64,000 nt of DNA from Novosphingobium sp. SG707. Lineage in GTDB: Bacteria; Pseudomonadota; Alphaproteobacteria; Sphingomonadales; Sphingomonadaceae. Under the pieces are notes generated by a model. It did no database searches, was not told where the DNA came from, and saw nothing but the letters and a program-made list of their open reading frames with translations. Shown here piece by piece: positions 18,570-28,511 of this stretch (the first letter of the stretch is position 1; every line of letters begins with the position of its first letter). A program made the position numbers and the translations under genes. The DNA lies in the NCBI RefSeq assembly GCF_012275515.1, contig NZ_JAAZQL010000002.1, positions 124,001-188,000 on the forward strand. Direction: 5' to 3'.

Positions 18570-19468
18570 TGTTTCCGGAGGTCGGCCAGATCAAGGTTTC
18601 CGGCAAGCTGACGGCCAATGCGCCGCTGGCCCCTTTGGTGTGGTTTAAAAGCGGCGGATGCGCGGAATGGCTGTTTGAGCCCAAGGATACCGCTGATCTC
18701 TGCGCTTTCCTTGCGCAATTGCCGCCGCCTGTGCCGGTGATGGCGCTGGGGCTGGGGTCGAACCTGATCGTGCGCGATGGCGGGGTACCGGGTGTGGTGA
18801 TCCGGCTGGGCAAGGCCTTTGCGCGGGTAGCAGAGGTTGAGCCTTTGACGCTGGAATGCGGCGGCGGGGCCAGCGGCATTCTGGTGTCCAGCACCGCGCG
18901 CGATTGCGGGATTGCCGGCCTTGAATTTCTGCGCTCGATCCCCGGCACGGTGGGCGGTTTTGTCCGCATGAACGGCGGGGCCTATGGGCGCGAGGTCAAG
19001 GATATCCTTGTCGATTGCGACGTGGTGATCCGCAGCGGGGAGATCGCGACCCTGCCTTTGAGCGAGCTGGGCTACACCTATCGCCATTCCGATCTGGTCG
19101 ATGGCTGCATCGTGGTGGCGGCGCGGTTTCGCGGTGTGCCGGGCGAGGCGCAGGCCATTCAGACCGAGATGGACCGGATCAGCGCATCGCGTGAGGCCAG
19201 CCAGCCTCTGCGCAGCAAGACCGGGGGCAGCACCTTCAAGAACCCGGACGGCGCGCGGGCATGGGAATTGGTCGACAAGGCCGGTTGCCGAGGGCTGACG
19301 CTGGGTGGGGCGCAGGTGTCGGAAAAGCACACCAATTTCCTCATCAACACCGGCGAGGCCACCAGCGCGGAGATCGAGGCGCTGGGTGAGGAAGTGCGCC
19401 GCCGGGTCAAGGAACAGTCGGGCGTGAGCCTGGAATGGGAAATCAAGCGAGTGGGTAACGAAAAGTGA
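18569..19468 (+). CDS. murB: UDP-N-acetylenolpyruvoylglucosamine reductase MurB
   Basis: A 299-residue FAD enzyme that reduces enolpyruvyl-UDP-GlcNAc to UDP-MurNAc. FAD-site motifs are LGLGSNLIVRDGG, GLEFLRSIPGTVGGFVRMNGGAYG and the catalytic-loop segment KTGGSTFKNP; a late SEKHTNFLIN is also typical. The ATG at 18569 overlaps the murC stop by one base. The stop overlaps the GTG of ddl. Confidence 0.96.
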   Translation: MFPEVGQIKVSGKLTANAPLAPLVWFKSGGCAEWLFEPKDTADLCAFLAQLPPPVPVMALGLGSNLIVRDGGVPGVVIRLGKAFARVAEVEPLTLECGGGASGILVSSTARDCGIAGLEFLRSIPGTVGGFVRMNGGAYGREVKDILVDCDVVIRSGEIATLPLSELGYTYRHSDLVDGCIVVAARFRGVPGEAQAIQTEMDRISASREASQPLRSKTGGSTFKNPDGARAWELVDKAGCRGLTLGGAQVSEKHTNFLINTGEATSAEIEALGEEVRRRVKEQSGVSLEWEIKRVGNEK

Positions 19469-20406
19469 GCATCCCCAAACTTCATGTCGCGGTCCTGATG
19501 GGCGGCTGGTCGTCCGAACGCCCGGTCTCGCTGATGAGCGGCGAGGGTGTGGCCAAGGCGCTTGAGGCGCGGGGGCATCGCGTGACGCGGGTGGATATGG
19601 GCCGCGATGTGGCGCAGGTTTTGTCCGCGGCCGCGCCCGATGTGGTGTTCAACGCGCTCCACGGTACGCCGGGCGAGGATGGCACGGTGCAGGGGATGAT
19701 GGACCTGCTGGGCCTGACCTATACGCATTCGGGGCTGACGACTTCGGCGATTGCGATTGATAAGGAGCTGACCAAGCAGTTCCTCGTGCCGCATGGCATT
19801 CCGATGCCGGGCGGACGGATTGTGAAGGCCGCCGAATTGTATGCGGGCGATCCTCTGCCGCGCCCCTATGTGTTGAAACCCGCCGCCGAGGGGTCGAGCG
19901 TGGGCGTGGCCATCGTCACCGACACCGGCAATTACGGCAATCCGATTGCGCGCGATGTGGAAGGGCCGTGGCAGCATTTCGACGAGCTGATGGCCGAGCC
20001 TTTCATTCGCGGGCTGGAGCTGACGACGGCGGTGATGGGCAATCGGGCGCTGTGCGTGACCGAGCTGAAGCCCAAGACCGGTTTCTATGATTTCGACGCC
20101 AAATATACCGATGGGTTGACCGAGCATGTCTGTCCCGCGCAGATCCCCGATGAAATCGCGGAAAAGTGCAAGGAACTGGCGCTGCGCGCGCATCAGATCC
20201 TGGGCTGCAAGGGCACCAGCCGCAGCGATTTCCGCTGGGATGATGAGAAGGGCGTTGATGGCCTCTTCCTGCTCGAAATCAACACCCAGCCGGGGATGAC
20301 GCCTTTGAGCCTTGTGCCCGAACAGGCCCGCTATCTGGGCATGGATTACGAAACCCTGGTGGAAGCGATTATCGAAGAAGCCCTGAAGGACGCCGGAAAG
20401 CTTTAA
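19465..20406 (+). CDS. ddl: D-alanine--D-alanine ligase
   Basis: A 313-residue ATP-grasp enzyme making D-Ala-D-Ala for MurF. Seen are VLMGGWSSERPVSLMSG near the N-terminus, ALHGTPGEDGTVQG, the ATP-binding KPAAEGSSVGV, TSRSDFRWD and EINTQPGMTPLSL. It starts with GTG (GTGA overlap with murB). Ddl next to ftsQ is the usual proteobacterial order. Confidence 0.96.
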   Translation: MSIPKLHVAVLMGGWSSERPVSLMSGEGVAKALEARGHRVTRVDMGRDVAQVLSAAAPDVVFNALHGTPGEDGTVQGMMDLLGLTYTHSGLTTSAIAIDKELTKQFLVPHGIPMPGGRIVKAAELYAGDPLPRPYVLKPAAEGSSVGVAIVTDTGNYGNPIARDVEGPWQHFDELMAEPFIRGLELTTAVMGNRALCVTELKPKTGFYDFDAKYTDGLTEHVCPAQIPDEIAEKCKELALRAHQILGCKGTSRSDFRWDDEKGVDGLFLLEINTQPGMTPLSLVPEQARYLGMDYETLVEAIIEEALKDAGKL

Positions 20407-20409
20407 GCC

Positions 20410-21792
20410 ATGAGCCAGACCATCCGCCGGGGCGGGGCCAGCGCCCGCAAGGTGGCCGCCAAGGCCCAATCCGCCCGCAAGGTGGAGGCTGCCCGCGCGC
20501 GCACCGGATCGCTGATGGATCAGGTGATGGCGATGCTGCCCATTTCCGAGGCGCAGCTTCACAAGATCTTCCTCGTGCTGATTCTGGCGGCGGCGGGGGT
20601 CTTGCTCTGGGTGGTGGCGGGGCTGGCTGGGGTGCCCTCGCTGGCCGAACAGCGCGCGGCAAGCCTTGCCACGCAGGCCGGGTTTGCGGTGCGCCGGGTG
20701 GAAATCCACGGCGTCAAGAAGCTGAACGAGCAGAAGGTTTACGAGCGCGTGCTGGGCCAGCAGGGGCGGCAGGCGATGACGCGGATCGATCTTGAGGGCA
20801 TCCGGCAGGATCTGATGACGCTGAGCTGGGTCGAGGATGCGCGGATCTCGCGGCAATTGCCCGACACGCTGATCGTCGACATCACCGAGCGCAAGGCGCA
20901 GGCGGTGCTCAAGCAGCACAATGAGGATGGCAGCGACAGTTTCGTGCTGATCGACGCCACCGGCCATGAATTGCAGGGTATCAGCCCGGGCCGCATCGGC
21001 GGCCTGCTGGTGCTGGCGGGCGCGGGGGCAGAGGGGCAGATGGCGGCGTTGGAAAGCCTGCTGGAGGCCGCGCCCGCGCTGCGCGGTCAGGTGGCCGAGG
21101 CTGAATGGGTCGGCCATCGCCGCTGGAACCTGACCTTCAAGAGCGGCCAGACGCTGGCCTTGCCCGAGGGCGTGGAGGCGGGGGCCAAGGCGCTGCAGGC
21201 TTTTGCGCGCATGGATGGCACGAACCAGTTGATCGGGGGGCGCGTGCTGGCCTTTGACATGCGCACGGGCGACCGGATGTATATGCGGATGCGCGGCGAT
21301 GTGGACCCGGCCAATCCGGGTGCTTCGCTGGCAACGGGCGGCGCGCCGGTGGCGGGCGCGGCGGCGGCGGGCGTGGCCGCAGCGGTGGCGGCCAAGGCGG
21401 TGGCCATCAAGAGCGAGACGCCCAAGGTGGAAACACCCAAGGCGGTGGAGAAGGAAGCGACCAAGCCGACCGTGAAACCTTCGGCCAGGCCTGAACCGAA
21501 ATCCGAACCCAAGACCTTGCTGCACAAGGAACCGGCCAAGACCGCTGCGAAACCGACCGCGAAACCTGCCGCCAAACCTGCGGCGAAGGAAGTGCACAAG
21601 GACCCGGTGAAAGCGATCCTCAAGGCTGCGGCCAAACCGGCGGCGCATAAGGAGGCCGCGCATAAGGAGGCAGCCAAGCCTGCGCATAGGGAGCCGGTGA
21701 AAACGGCCCATAAGGAAGCGGCCAAAACGCCCGCCAAACCCGCTGCCAAGCCCACCGCCAAGCCGCATGCCAAGACCGGGGAGAAGCACTGA
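20410..21792 (+). CDS. ftsQ: Cell division protein FtsQ with long Lys/Ala/Pro tail
   Basis: A bitopic divisome protein of 460 residues. A basic N-terminus is followed by a membrane segment (IFLVLILAAAGVLLWVV, about 54-70), a POTRA domain (VRRVEIHGVKKLNEQKVYE onward) and the FtsQ domain (LPDTLIVDITERKAQAV). From about residue 300 to the end there is a low-complexity tail built of AAKP, HKEAAK and KPTAK units, about 160 residues that most FtsQ proteins lack. It starts 4 bp after ddl and its stop overlaps the ftsA ATG. Confidence 0.93.
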   Translation: MSQTIRRGGASARKVAAKAQSARKVEAARARTGSLMDQVMAMLPISEAQLHKIFLVLILAAAGVLLWVVAGLAGVPSLAEQRAASLATQAGFAVRRVEIHGVKKLNEQKVYERVLGQQGRQAMTRIDLEGIRQDLMTLSWVEDARISRQLPDTLIVDITERKAQAVLKQHNEDGSDSFVLIDATGHELQGISPGRIGGLLVLAGAGAEGQMAALESLLEAAPALRGQVAEAEWVGHRRWNLTFKSGQTLALPEGVEAGAKALQAFARMDGTNQLIGGRVLAFDMRTGDRMYMRMRGDVDPANPGASLATGGAPVAGAAAAGVAAAVAAKAVAIKSETPKVETPKAVEKEATKPTVKPSARPEPKSEPKTLLHKEPAKTAAKPTAKPAAKPAAKEVHKDPVKAILKAAAKPAAHKEAAHKEAAKPAHREPVKTAHKEAAKTPAKPAAKPTAKPHAKTGEKH

Positions 21793-23078
21793 TGCCCGTC
21801 CCGCGTATCGCCCGCGTGTTTGGCGCGGTCAATATCGGCTCTTTCCGCATTTCCGCGCTGATCGCGGGCCGTGCGGAAAATGGCGACCTGATGGTGCTGG
21901 GCAGTGCGCATCGCGCGGCGCAGGGGGTGAAGCGCGGCTATGTGGTGGACATGCCGGCGGCGACCTACGCCGTGCGCGACGCCATCGAGCGGGCCGAGAA
22001 AATGGCCAATACCAGCGTTTCGGGCGTGTGGGTGGGCTGTTCGGGCGCAGGTCTGGCCAGCAGGATCGCCCATGTCGAAAACGAGATCGGCGGGCGGCGG
22101 ATCGAGGCGGATGACATTCAATCCCTGCTGATCGGCGCACGCGAAGTGATCCAGCCCGAGGGGCGGATGGTGCTGCATGCCAGCCCGGCGCATTACACGC
22201 TGGACGGGGCGCATGGCGTGACCAATCCCAAGGGGCTGCATGCCGAGCGTCTGGGCGTGGATATTCATGTGATGCTGGCCGATGGCGCGCCGGTGCGCAA
22301 TCTGACGGAATCGGTGCAGAACGCCCATCTCGATGTCGAGGCGGTGGTGGCCAGCCCGATGGCGACCGCGCTGGCATGTCTGTCGCAGGAAGAGCGCGAA
22401 CTGGGCGTGGCGCTGGTCGAATTCGGTGGCGAGGTGACGACGGTTTCCGTTCATATCGCTGGAATGCTGCTGGAGCTGCGCACGATTCCGATGGGTTCGG
22501 GCGATATTACCGATGCCATCGCGGGGGCTTTGGGCATCCGCCGGTTTCAGGCCGAACGCCTCAAATGCGTCAACGGTTCGGCCATCGCCAGCCCGGCCGA
22601 CCACCGCGAGATGATTCCCGTTCATGGCCCGGGCGAGGAATTCACCGGCCAATTGGCGCGCCATGCCGATGAGAAAAACCGCATCCCGCGCGCCGAACTC
22701 ATCAGCATCATCACCGCCCAGCTTTCGACATTGATGGACGAGATTTCCAAAGTCCTGAAACAGATGGGCTTTTCCGGAGTAAAGGGCGCGCAGGTGGTCT
22801 TTACCGGCGGCGGTGCCGAACTGGCGGGCCTGGCCGACTTTGCGCAAGGGGCGCTGGGGCGGCCGGTGCGCATCGGGCGGCCCGCCAACGGCCTGCTCAA
22901 AGGCCTGCCCGAGGCCCATGCCACGCCCGGTTTTTCCACGCTGGCGGGCCTTGCGCTCTATGCCTCCTCCGATCCGCAGGACATCCGCACCATCGGTCCG
23001 TCGCGCGGCGGGCGGGGCGCGGGGGCGGGGCTGGGCGTGCTGACCCGGTTTTTCCACGCGATGCGCGATTATTTCTGA
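21792..23078 (+). CDS. ftsA: Cell division protein FtsA
   Basis: A 428-residue actin-like protein that tethers FtsZ filaments to the membrane. It has the N-terminal phosphate loop FGAVNIGSFRISA, the second phosphate segment VALVEFGGEVTTV and the adenosine motif VVFTGGGAELAGL. The C-terminus ends in an amphipathic segment (LTRFFHAMRDYF) like the FtsA membrane-targeting helix. The ATG shares a base with the ftsQ stop. Confidence 0.95.
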   Translation: MPVPRIARVFGAVNIGSFRISALIAGRAENGDLMVLGSAHRAAQGVKRGYVVDMPAATYAVRDAIERAEKMANTSVSGVWVGCSGAGLASRIAHVENEIGGRRIEADDIQSLLIGAREVIQPEGRMVLHASPAHYTLDGAHGVTNPKGLHAERLGVDIHVMLADGAPVRNLTESVQNAHLDVEAVVASPMATALACLSQEERELGVALVEFGGEVTTVSVHIAGMLLELRTIPMGSGDITDAIAGALGIRRFQAERLKCVNGSAIASPADHREMIPVHGPGEEFTGQLARHADEKNRIPRAELISIITAQLSTLMDEISKVLKQMGFSGVKGAQVVFTGGGAELAGLADFAQGALGRPVRIGRPANGLLKGLPEAHATPGFSTLAGLALYASSDPQDIRTIGPSRGGRGAGAGLGVLTRFFHAMRDYF

Positions 23079-23215
23079 TAGGATGACGCCGCAAAACGTC
23101 GCAGTTCTGTGGACAAATGGCGCAAACGCTTTGCTTCGCGGCTTGGATATGTGCAATTTCGCTCGATACGGTGCCGATCCTTTAAATCGGATTACGCACC
23201 CGGCAGGAGAAGGCA
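23079..23215 (+). promoter_or_regulatory. ftsZ upstream region
   Basis: A 137-bp gap, the only sizeable break in the dcw cluster, so ftsZ probably has its own promoter here. It ends in a good ribosome site (AGGAG, 7 nt before ATG). A small dyad CCGAT-N7-ATCGG sits at 23174-23190. No GANTC site is present. No clear -35/-10 could be assigned. Confidence 0.5.
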
Positions 23216-24742
23216 ATGAGCATCAATATTGGCCCCGCCACCGTTGAGGAACTGCGTCCCCGGATCACCGTGATCGGGGTAGGCGGCGCCGGTGGCAACG
23301 CCATCGCCAACATGATCCGCGCCGAGATTGAAGGCGTCGATTTCGTGGTGGCCAATACCGACGCCCAGGCGTTGAACAATTCCATCGCCGAACATCGCAT
23401 CCAGCTTGGCCCCGACATCACGCAGGGCCTTGGCGCCGGTTCGCGCCCCGAGGTGGGCCGCGCGGCGGCTGAGGAGACGCTGGCTGAAATCGACCGTCTG
23501 CTCGACGGTGTGCATATGGTCTTCATCGCGGCCGGCATGGGCGGCGGCACCGGCACCGGCGCGGCCCCCGTGATCGCCGAGGCGGCGCGCAAGAAGGGCG
23601 TGCTGACCGTGGGTGTGGTGACCAAGCCGTTCCTGTTTGAAGGCACGCGCCGGATGCGCAGCGCCGAAAGCGGCATCGAAGAGCTGCAAAAACATGTCGA
23701 TACGCTGATCGTCATCCCTAACCAGAACCTGTTCCTGGTGGCCAAGGCGGAAACGACCTTCAAGGAAGCCTTCCAGCTGGCCGATGAAGTGCTGCAGCAG
23801 GGCGTGCGCTCGATCACCGACCTGATGGTGATGCCGGGCCTCATCAACCTCGACTTTGCCGACGTGCGCAGTGTCATGGCCGAAATGGGCAAGGCGATGA
23901 TGGGCACGGGCGAGGGCGAAGGCCCGAACCGCGCTCTGGAGGCCGCCGAAAAGGCGATCGCCAACCCGCTGCTCGATGGCGTGTCGATGCAGGGCGCCAA
24001 GGGCGTCATCATCTCGATCATCGGCGGCGACGATATGAAGCTGCTTGAAGTGGACGAGGCCGCGAACCACATTCGCGAGCTGGTCGATCCCAATGCCAAC
24101 ATCATCTGGGGCAGCGCGTTCAACCCCGATCTTCAGGGCAAGATCCGCGTCTCGGTGGTGGCCACCGGCATCGAGCAGACCGCGACTCAGGCCGAGGAAG
24201 CCTCGCGCCCGTTCAGCCTTCAGGCCGCGCGCGGCCCGGCCCGGCCCGGTTTTGCCCCGCAGGCGGTTCAGGCCCAGCCTGTGGCCCAGGCTCCGGCGCC
24301 CGCCTATGCCCCGCCGGCGCAGCCCGCCGTGTTCACGCCCATCGCGCCCGCTCCGGCGGCCGCGCCTGCCGAGCCGGTCGGCTTCTCGCCGCTGGTGCAG
24401 GAGCCGGTTCCTTTTGCGCCTGCTCCGTCGCAGGAGCCGCTTGATCTGGGCGCGCTGGGCAATGCGGAAATTCCGGCTCAGGCCCCGGCCGCGCCCAAGC
24501 GGGACGAATTGCTGCTCGATGCAAGCCGTCTGGTCGACGAGGACGAGGCGCCCGCCGCAGCGCGCCGCCGTCAGATCGTACCCGAGGCGCCCCAGCCCGC
24601 CCCCGCGCCGCGTTCGGCAGGGACACTGTTTGAACGGATGGCGAACCTGTCGGCCCGCCGCCGCGATGACAATGAGGATGGCGGCGACGAAGGCGGCTCG
24701 ATCAACATTCCCCGCTTCCTTGGGCGTCAGAACAACCAGTGA
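23216..24742 (+). CDS. ftsZ: Cell division GTPase FtsZ
   Basis: A 508-residue tubulin homologue that forms the Z ring. The N-terminal [14 protein letters not shown], the GTP signature GGGTGTG (about 109-115) and the T7 loop [11 protein letters not shown] are intact. After the core (about residue 320) comes a Pro/Ala-rich linker of about 170 residues, much longer than in E. coli, then the conserved C-terminal peptide [11 protein letters not shown] that binds FtsA and other partners. A long linker is common in alphaproteobacteria. Confidence 0.97.
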   Translation: MSINIGPATVEELRPRITVIGVGGAGGNAIANMIRAEIEGVDFVVANTDAQALNNSIAEHRIQLGPDITQGLGAGSRPEVGRAAAEETLAEIDRLLDGVHMVFIAAGMGGGTGTGAAPVIAEAARKKGVLTVGVVTKPFLFEGTRRMRSAESGIEELQKHVDTLIVIPNQNLFLVAKAETTFKEAFQLADEVLQQGVRSITDLMVMPGLINLDFADVRSVMAEMGKAMMGTGEGEGPNRALEAAEKAIANPLLDGVSMQGAKGVIISIIGGDDMKLLEVDEAANHIRELVDPNANIIWGSAFNPDLQGKIRVSVVATGIEQTATQAEEASRPFSLQAARGPARPGFAPQAVQAQPVAQAPAPAYAPPAQPAVFTPIAPAPAAAPAEPVGFSPLVQEPVPFAPAPSQEPLDLGALGNAEIPAQAPAAPKRDELLLDASRLVDEDEAPAAARRRQIVPEAPQPAPAPRSAGTLFERMANLSARRRDDNEDGGDEGGSINIPRFLGRQNNQ

Positions 24743-26748
24743 TGAAAGGGACCGGGCGGGCCTTGTCTGCCCGGTTGATAGGGCGCGGCGAGATGAGCGC
24801 AGTATGGCCTGAACCGCGACAGTTGCGGGCGGGATTGGCCTGTGTTTTGCTGGCCGGGGCTTCGGTGTTGGCCATGCCGGTGGCATGGGGGCAGGGCGCA
24901 TCGATCAGCACCCCCGTCGTGCAGGGCGAGGGCATGGACCCCAATCGCGCCATGTCGGCGGCGCTGGCGCGGCTGGGCCGCAACCCGCGCGATGTCGAGG
25001 CTTTGCTGCAGGCGGGCGAATCGGCGCTGGCGCTGGGTGATACGCAGGCCGCGATCGGATTTCTCAGCCGCGCCGACCGTCTGCAACCCTATCAGCCGCG
25101 CGTGATGGCCAGCCTTGGTTCGGCGCGGATGCGGATGCAGGACCCGGTAACCGCGCTGGGCCTGTTCGAGGATGCGGCCAAGGCGGGGACATTGACCGGC
25201 GAGCAGATTGCCGATCGCGGGCTGGCCTATGATCTGGTGTCCGACAATGTGACGGCACAGCGCTATTACCGGGAGGCTTTGGCCGCAGGCGCGGGGGATG
25301 AGGCGGCGCGGCGTCTGGCGCTCAGTCTGGCGATCATGGGTGACCGGCGCGCGGTGGAAACCGTGCTGGCGCCGCTGCTGCAAAAGCAGGATCGCGGGGC
25401 GTGGCGCATCCGAGCCTTTGCCTTTGCGATCATGGGCCGCGAGGAAGAGGCGGTGGCGATCACCAATTCGACCATGCCGCCCGAAATGGCCGCCGCCATG
25501 GCGCCCTATCTGCGCTATATGCGCAAGCTGACCCCGGCGCAGCAGGCGGCGGCGGCCAATCTGGGCTTTTTCCCCCAGCCTTCGCAGATCGGGCAGGAGA
25601 ATGCCCGCATCGCCGATTACATCGCCAGCCAGCATCTCAAGCGTCCCAGCTTTGCCGGGCAGGGCGCGGTGGATCAGGGGCTGGTTCCGGCGGGCGAGCC
25701 TTTGGGCACACGTCTGGCGCAGGCGGAGGCTGCGCCCAAGGCTGGCGCGAAATCTGCCGGGCGCAGGGCCAATGAGGAATTGCCGCCGCGCGGCGAACCC
25801 GCGCCGCCCGAGCCCAAGCCTTCGCGGGTGGATACGCCTGCGGCCCCGGTCGAACTGGCGGCTGCCACGCCTGCGCCTCGCCCGGTGGCCCGCGCGGCGG
25901 AAACCCGTCCGGTCGCGCCTTTGGCCAGCACGCCTGCGGCCGTGTCGAGTTTCGACCTTTCGCGCAGCGCGGCCCGCGCGCCGCAGGTGGCCACGGTGGA
26001 TGGCGATCTTGATCCCGCGCCGCGCCCTGCGGTGGCGGTGGTTGAGCAGCCCTCGCAGCCTGTCGTTTCCGCGCCGGTCAGCGCCGCGCCGATGGCGGCT
26101 GCGAATGTCAGGCCAGCGTTTGCCCGGCCCGCGCCCGCCACGCCTGTGCCTGCGCCGGTCAAGCCAGCCGTGGCCAAGGCGGGCGGCAAGGCGGCGGGCA
26201 AGAAGCCCAGCTTTGCCGAATTGTTTGAGGATTTCGGCAAGGTTTCGACCACGACCGTCCCGGCCAGCGGCGCCGTGGACATTCGCAAGATCCAGCCTGC
26301 GCATAGCGCGCCCGCCCCGGCGCCAACCCCCGCCGCCACGCCGACGCCCGCTCCTGTGGTGTTGAGCGCCAAGGAGAAGGCGGCGGAAAAGGCAAAGGAA
26401 AAGAAGCTGGCCGAGAAGACCGACAAGGTTGAGAAGGCGAGGGAGGCCGAAAAGATCAAGGAGGCCGCGCCGCCCCAGCATCCCAGCCGCATCTGGGTCC
26501 AGATCGCCGCAGGGCGCGACAATGAGCGCATCCTCTATGACTGGCGCAAATTGCAGCGCGCCGAGGGGGAATTGTTCAAGGGACAGAAGCCCTCGATTTC
26601 CGATTGGGGGCGCACCAATCGCGTGCTGGTCGGCCCGTTTGAAACCGAAGCGGCGGCCAAGGCGTTTAATGAAAAGGCCCATAAAGCCGGGCATGACGGC
26701 AGCTTTGTGTGGATCAGTCCGGCGGGACAAGTTGTTGATTCTCTGTAA
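24742..26748 (+). CDS. Secreted TPR and SPOR-domain protein following ftsZ
   Basis: A 668-residue exported protein. A signal-like segment (LRAGLACVLLAGASVLAMPVAWG, about 29-51; cleavage likely near AWG-Q) precedes tetratricopeptide-like repeats (about 70-250), a long Pro/Ala/Lys-rich middle, and a C-terminal SPOR domain (SRIWVQIAAGRDNE to about residue 665) that would bind denuded septal glycan. The start codon ATG 24742 shares its A with the ftsZ stop; an internal ATG at 24793 would shorten the leader. Placement suggests a late divisome or septal-wall role. Confidence 0.85.
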   Translation: MKGTGRALSARLIGRGEMSAVWPEPRQLRAGLACVLLAGASVLAMPVAWGQGASISTPVVQGEGMDPNRAMSAALARLGRNPRDVEALLQAGESALALGDTQAAIGFLSRADRLQPYQPRVMASLGSARMRMQDPVTALGLFEDAAKAGTLTGEQIADRGLAYDLVSDNVTAQRYYREALAAGAGDEAARRLALSLAIMGDRRAVETVLAPLLQKQDRGAWRIRAFAFAIMGREEEAVAITNSTMPPEMAAAMAPYLRYMRKLTPAQQAAAANLGFFPQPSQIGQENARIADYIASQHLKRPSFAGQGAVDQGLVPAGEPLGTRLAQAEAAPKAGAKSAGRRANEELPPRGEPAPPEPKPSRVDTPAAPVELAAATPAPRPVARAAETRPVAPLASTPAAVSSFDLSRSAARAPQVATVDGDLDPAPRPAVAVVEQPSQPVVSAPVSAAPMAAANVRPAFARPAPATPVPAPVKPAVAKAGGKAAGKKPSFAELFEDFGKVSTTTVPASGAVDIRKIQPAHSAPAPAPTPAATPTPAPVVLSAKEKAAEKAKEKKLAEKTDKVEKAREAEKIKEAAPPQHPSRIWVQIAAGRDNERILYDWRKLQRAEGELFKGQKPSISDWGRTNRVLVGPFETEAAAKAFNEKAHKAGHDGSFVWISPAGQVVDSL

Positions 26749-26960
26749 AGGGGATCAAGACTGTTTCAAATTGGGCCGAACAAAACGTCTTTTCCACAAG
26801 CTGTAAACAGGCTTATGGAGTTATGCGCAGGGCTTGATCGAAACGCGGCTTGTGCTTGGGGGTATGAGTGCCCCATGCAAGCCGAGTATCACTAGGCCTC
26901 CCGCGCTCCTTGTCTGATGCTTGGGTCTGGGGCGCGCCGCATCGGGTTCTTGAGACTGGA

Positions 26961-27476
26961 ATGAGCATGATGAGGACTGGCGAGGGCGATTTGGGGCGGC
27001 ATGAGGATTGCGCGCCGGTCGAGATGCTCGGGCAATTGTTCGAAGCGCGCGGGTGGCATTACGAATTCGTCAGCGACGATGAGCTCACCGGCGAGGTTCA
27101 GGGCAGCTGGGCGACCTATCAGTTGCGCGCGGTCTGGCGGGCCGAGGACAATGTGCTGCAATTGCTGTGCCTGCCCGACATTCGCGTGCCCGATGACAAG
27201 CGCCCCGCGATGTTCGAGGTGCTGGGCCTGATCAACGAACAGCTCTGGCTGGGCCATTTCGACATCTGGTCGAACAACACGATGCTGCTCTATCGCCATG
27301 GTCTGCTGCTCAGCGATGACGGGCTGCTCAGCCTCAGCCAAGCGCAGATGCTGGTCGAGGTGGCGGTCGAGGAATGCGATCGGTTCTATCCGGCGTTTCA
27401 ATTCATCCTGTGGGGCGACAAGAGCCCGGCGGACGCTTTGGCCAGCGCGCTGGTCGATGCGGCGGGGGAGGCGTGA
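26961..27476 (+). CDS. YbjN-domain protein, 171 aa
   Basis: A cytoplasmic protein resembling the YbjN/type III chaperone-like fold: GWHYEFVSDDELTGEVQGSW followed by a helical LPDIRVPDDKRPAMFEVLG segment and a late EECDRFYPAFQF. Its biochemical role is unknown; in E. coli YbjN has been linked to motility and stress. The ATG at 26961 is preferred; a longer frame begins with GTG at 26868. It is followed 2 bp later by proC, a pairing that looks like a two-gene unit. Confidence 0.75.
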   Translation: MSMMRTGEGDLGRHEDCAPVEMLGQLFEARGWHYEFVSDDELTGEVQGSWATYQLRAVWRAEDNVLQLLCLPDIRVPDDKRPAMFEVLGLINEQLWLGHFDIWSNNTMLLYRHGLLLSDDGLLSLSQAQMLVEVAVEECDRFYPAFQFILWGDKSPADALASALVDAAGEA

Positions 27477-27478
27477 TC

Positions 27479-28288
27479 ATGTGGCCTGCCAATGTGCTCT
27501 TCATCGGCTGCGGCAATATGGGCGGGGCGATGCTGGCCGGGTGGCTGCGCGGCGGCGTGGCGGCCGAGCGTTTCACCATTTACGATCCGTTTCTCGAGGC
27601 CGCGCCCGAGGGCGTTGAACTGCTGCGCGCATTGCCGGAAGGGCGGGTGTTTGACCTGTTGATCCTGGGCGTGAAGCCGCAGATGCTCGATGGCGTGGCG
27701 GGTGCGCTGACGGCGCTGGCCGGGCGCGATACGGTGGTGCTCTCGATGCTGGCGGGCGTGGAAATGGCGAGCCTGTCGCTGCGCTTCCCCGATGCGCGGG
27801 GGATGGTGCGGGTGATGCCCAACCTGTCGGCGGCGCTGGGCAAATCGCCGATAGGCGTGGCGGCGATGGGGCTGGACCATGAGGCGCGCGAATGCGTGAT
27901 GGCATGGCTGGCGCCGCTGGGCACGCCCGAATGGGTGGATGAGAGCCTGTTTGACGCGGTGACGGCGCTGGCCGGGTCGGGTCCGGCCTATGTCTATCGC
28001 TTTATCGACGCGCTGGCGCAGGGCGGCGCGGCGTTGGGCCTCGATCCCGAACAGTCGCTGCGTCTGGCGCTGGCCACGGTGGATGGGGCGGCGGCTTTGG
28101 CCTCGTCCTCGGACGTGGGGCCGGGTGAGCTGGCGCGGCGGGTGTCTTCGCCGGGCGGGTCGACGCTGGCGGGCCTGTCGGTGCTGGATTCGGGCGATGC
28201 GCTGGGCGCGCTGGTGCTGGGCACGCTGACGGCGGCGCGGGACCGGAATGTGGAATTGGGCGCGATGGCACGGGCGGGTGGTAAGTAA
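27479..28288 (+). CDS. proC: Pyrroline-5-carboxylate reductase
   Basis: A 269-residue NAD(P)H enzyme for the last step of proline synthesis. The Rossmann loop IGCGNMGGAML is at the N-terminus; VMPNLSAALGKSP, TALAGSGPAYVYRFIDAL and the C-terminal RRVSSPGGSTLAGL are ProC hallmarks. The ATG at 27479 has a GGGGGAGG ribosome site. The earlier pathway gene proB lies at 32592-33725 on the other strand. Confidence 0.94.
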   Translation: MWPANVLFIGCGNMGGAMLAGWLRGGVAAERFTIYDPFLEAAPEGVELLRALPEGRVFDLLILGVKPQMLDGVAGALTALAGRDTVVLSMLAGVEMASLSLRFPDARGMVRVMPNLSAALGKSPIGVAAMGLDHEARECVMAWLAPLGTPEWVDESLFDAVTALAGSGPAYVYRFIDALAQGGAALGLDPEQSLRLALATVDGAAALASSSDVGPGELARRVSSPGGSTLAGLSVLDSGDALGALVLGTLTAARDRNVELGAMARAGGK

Positions 28289-28296
28289 GGGTTTGA

Positions 28297-28511
28297 ATGC
28301 GAGGGTCTCGACCCTCGCGCTCCCGTTACTGTCTGCGTTGTGTTTCGGGTTCGGCGTTGAGTGCCGGACGCGAGGTTGAAATTGAAAAGCCTGCGGCGCA
28401 GTTAAATGGCGCCGCAGGCTTTTCAATTTCCTCAAGGCGTACCCTTGCAAACCATCCAAGACTCCAAAAATGGGATTGCAAAGGGACGAGTCCCTTTGCC
28501 CGCCGGAGGCA
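28297..28511. repeat. Composite palindromic element Y-core-X (copy D)
   Basis: It begins with the Y hairpin GCGAGGG/CCCTCGC (28299-28318) and continues into the Y homology region. The core has arms extended to a perfect 22-bp inverted repeat (28378-28399 and 28409-28430, loop 9 bp). The inverted X module ends at 28511. It fills the gap after proC, with about 160 bp left before the next gene. Confidence 0.88.
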
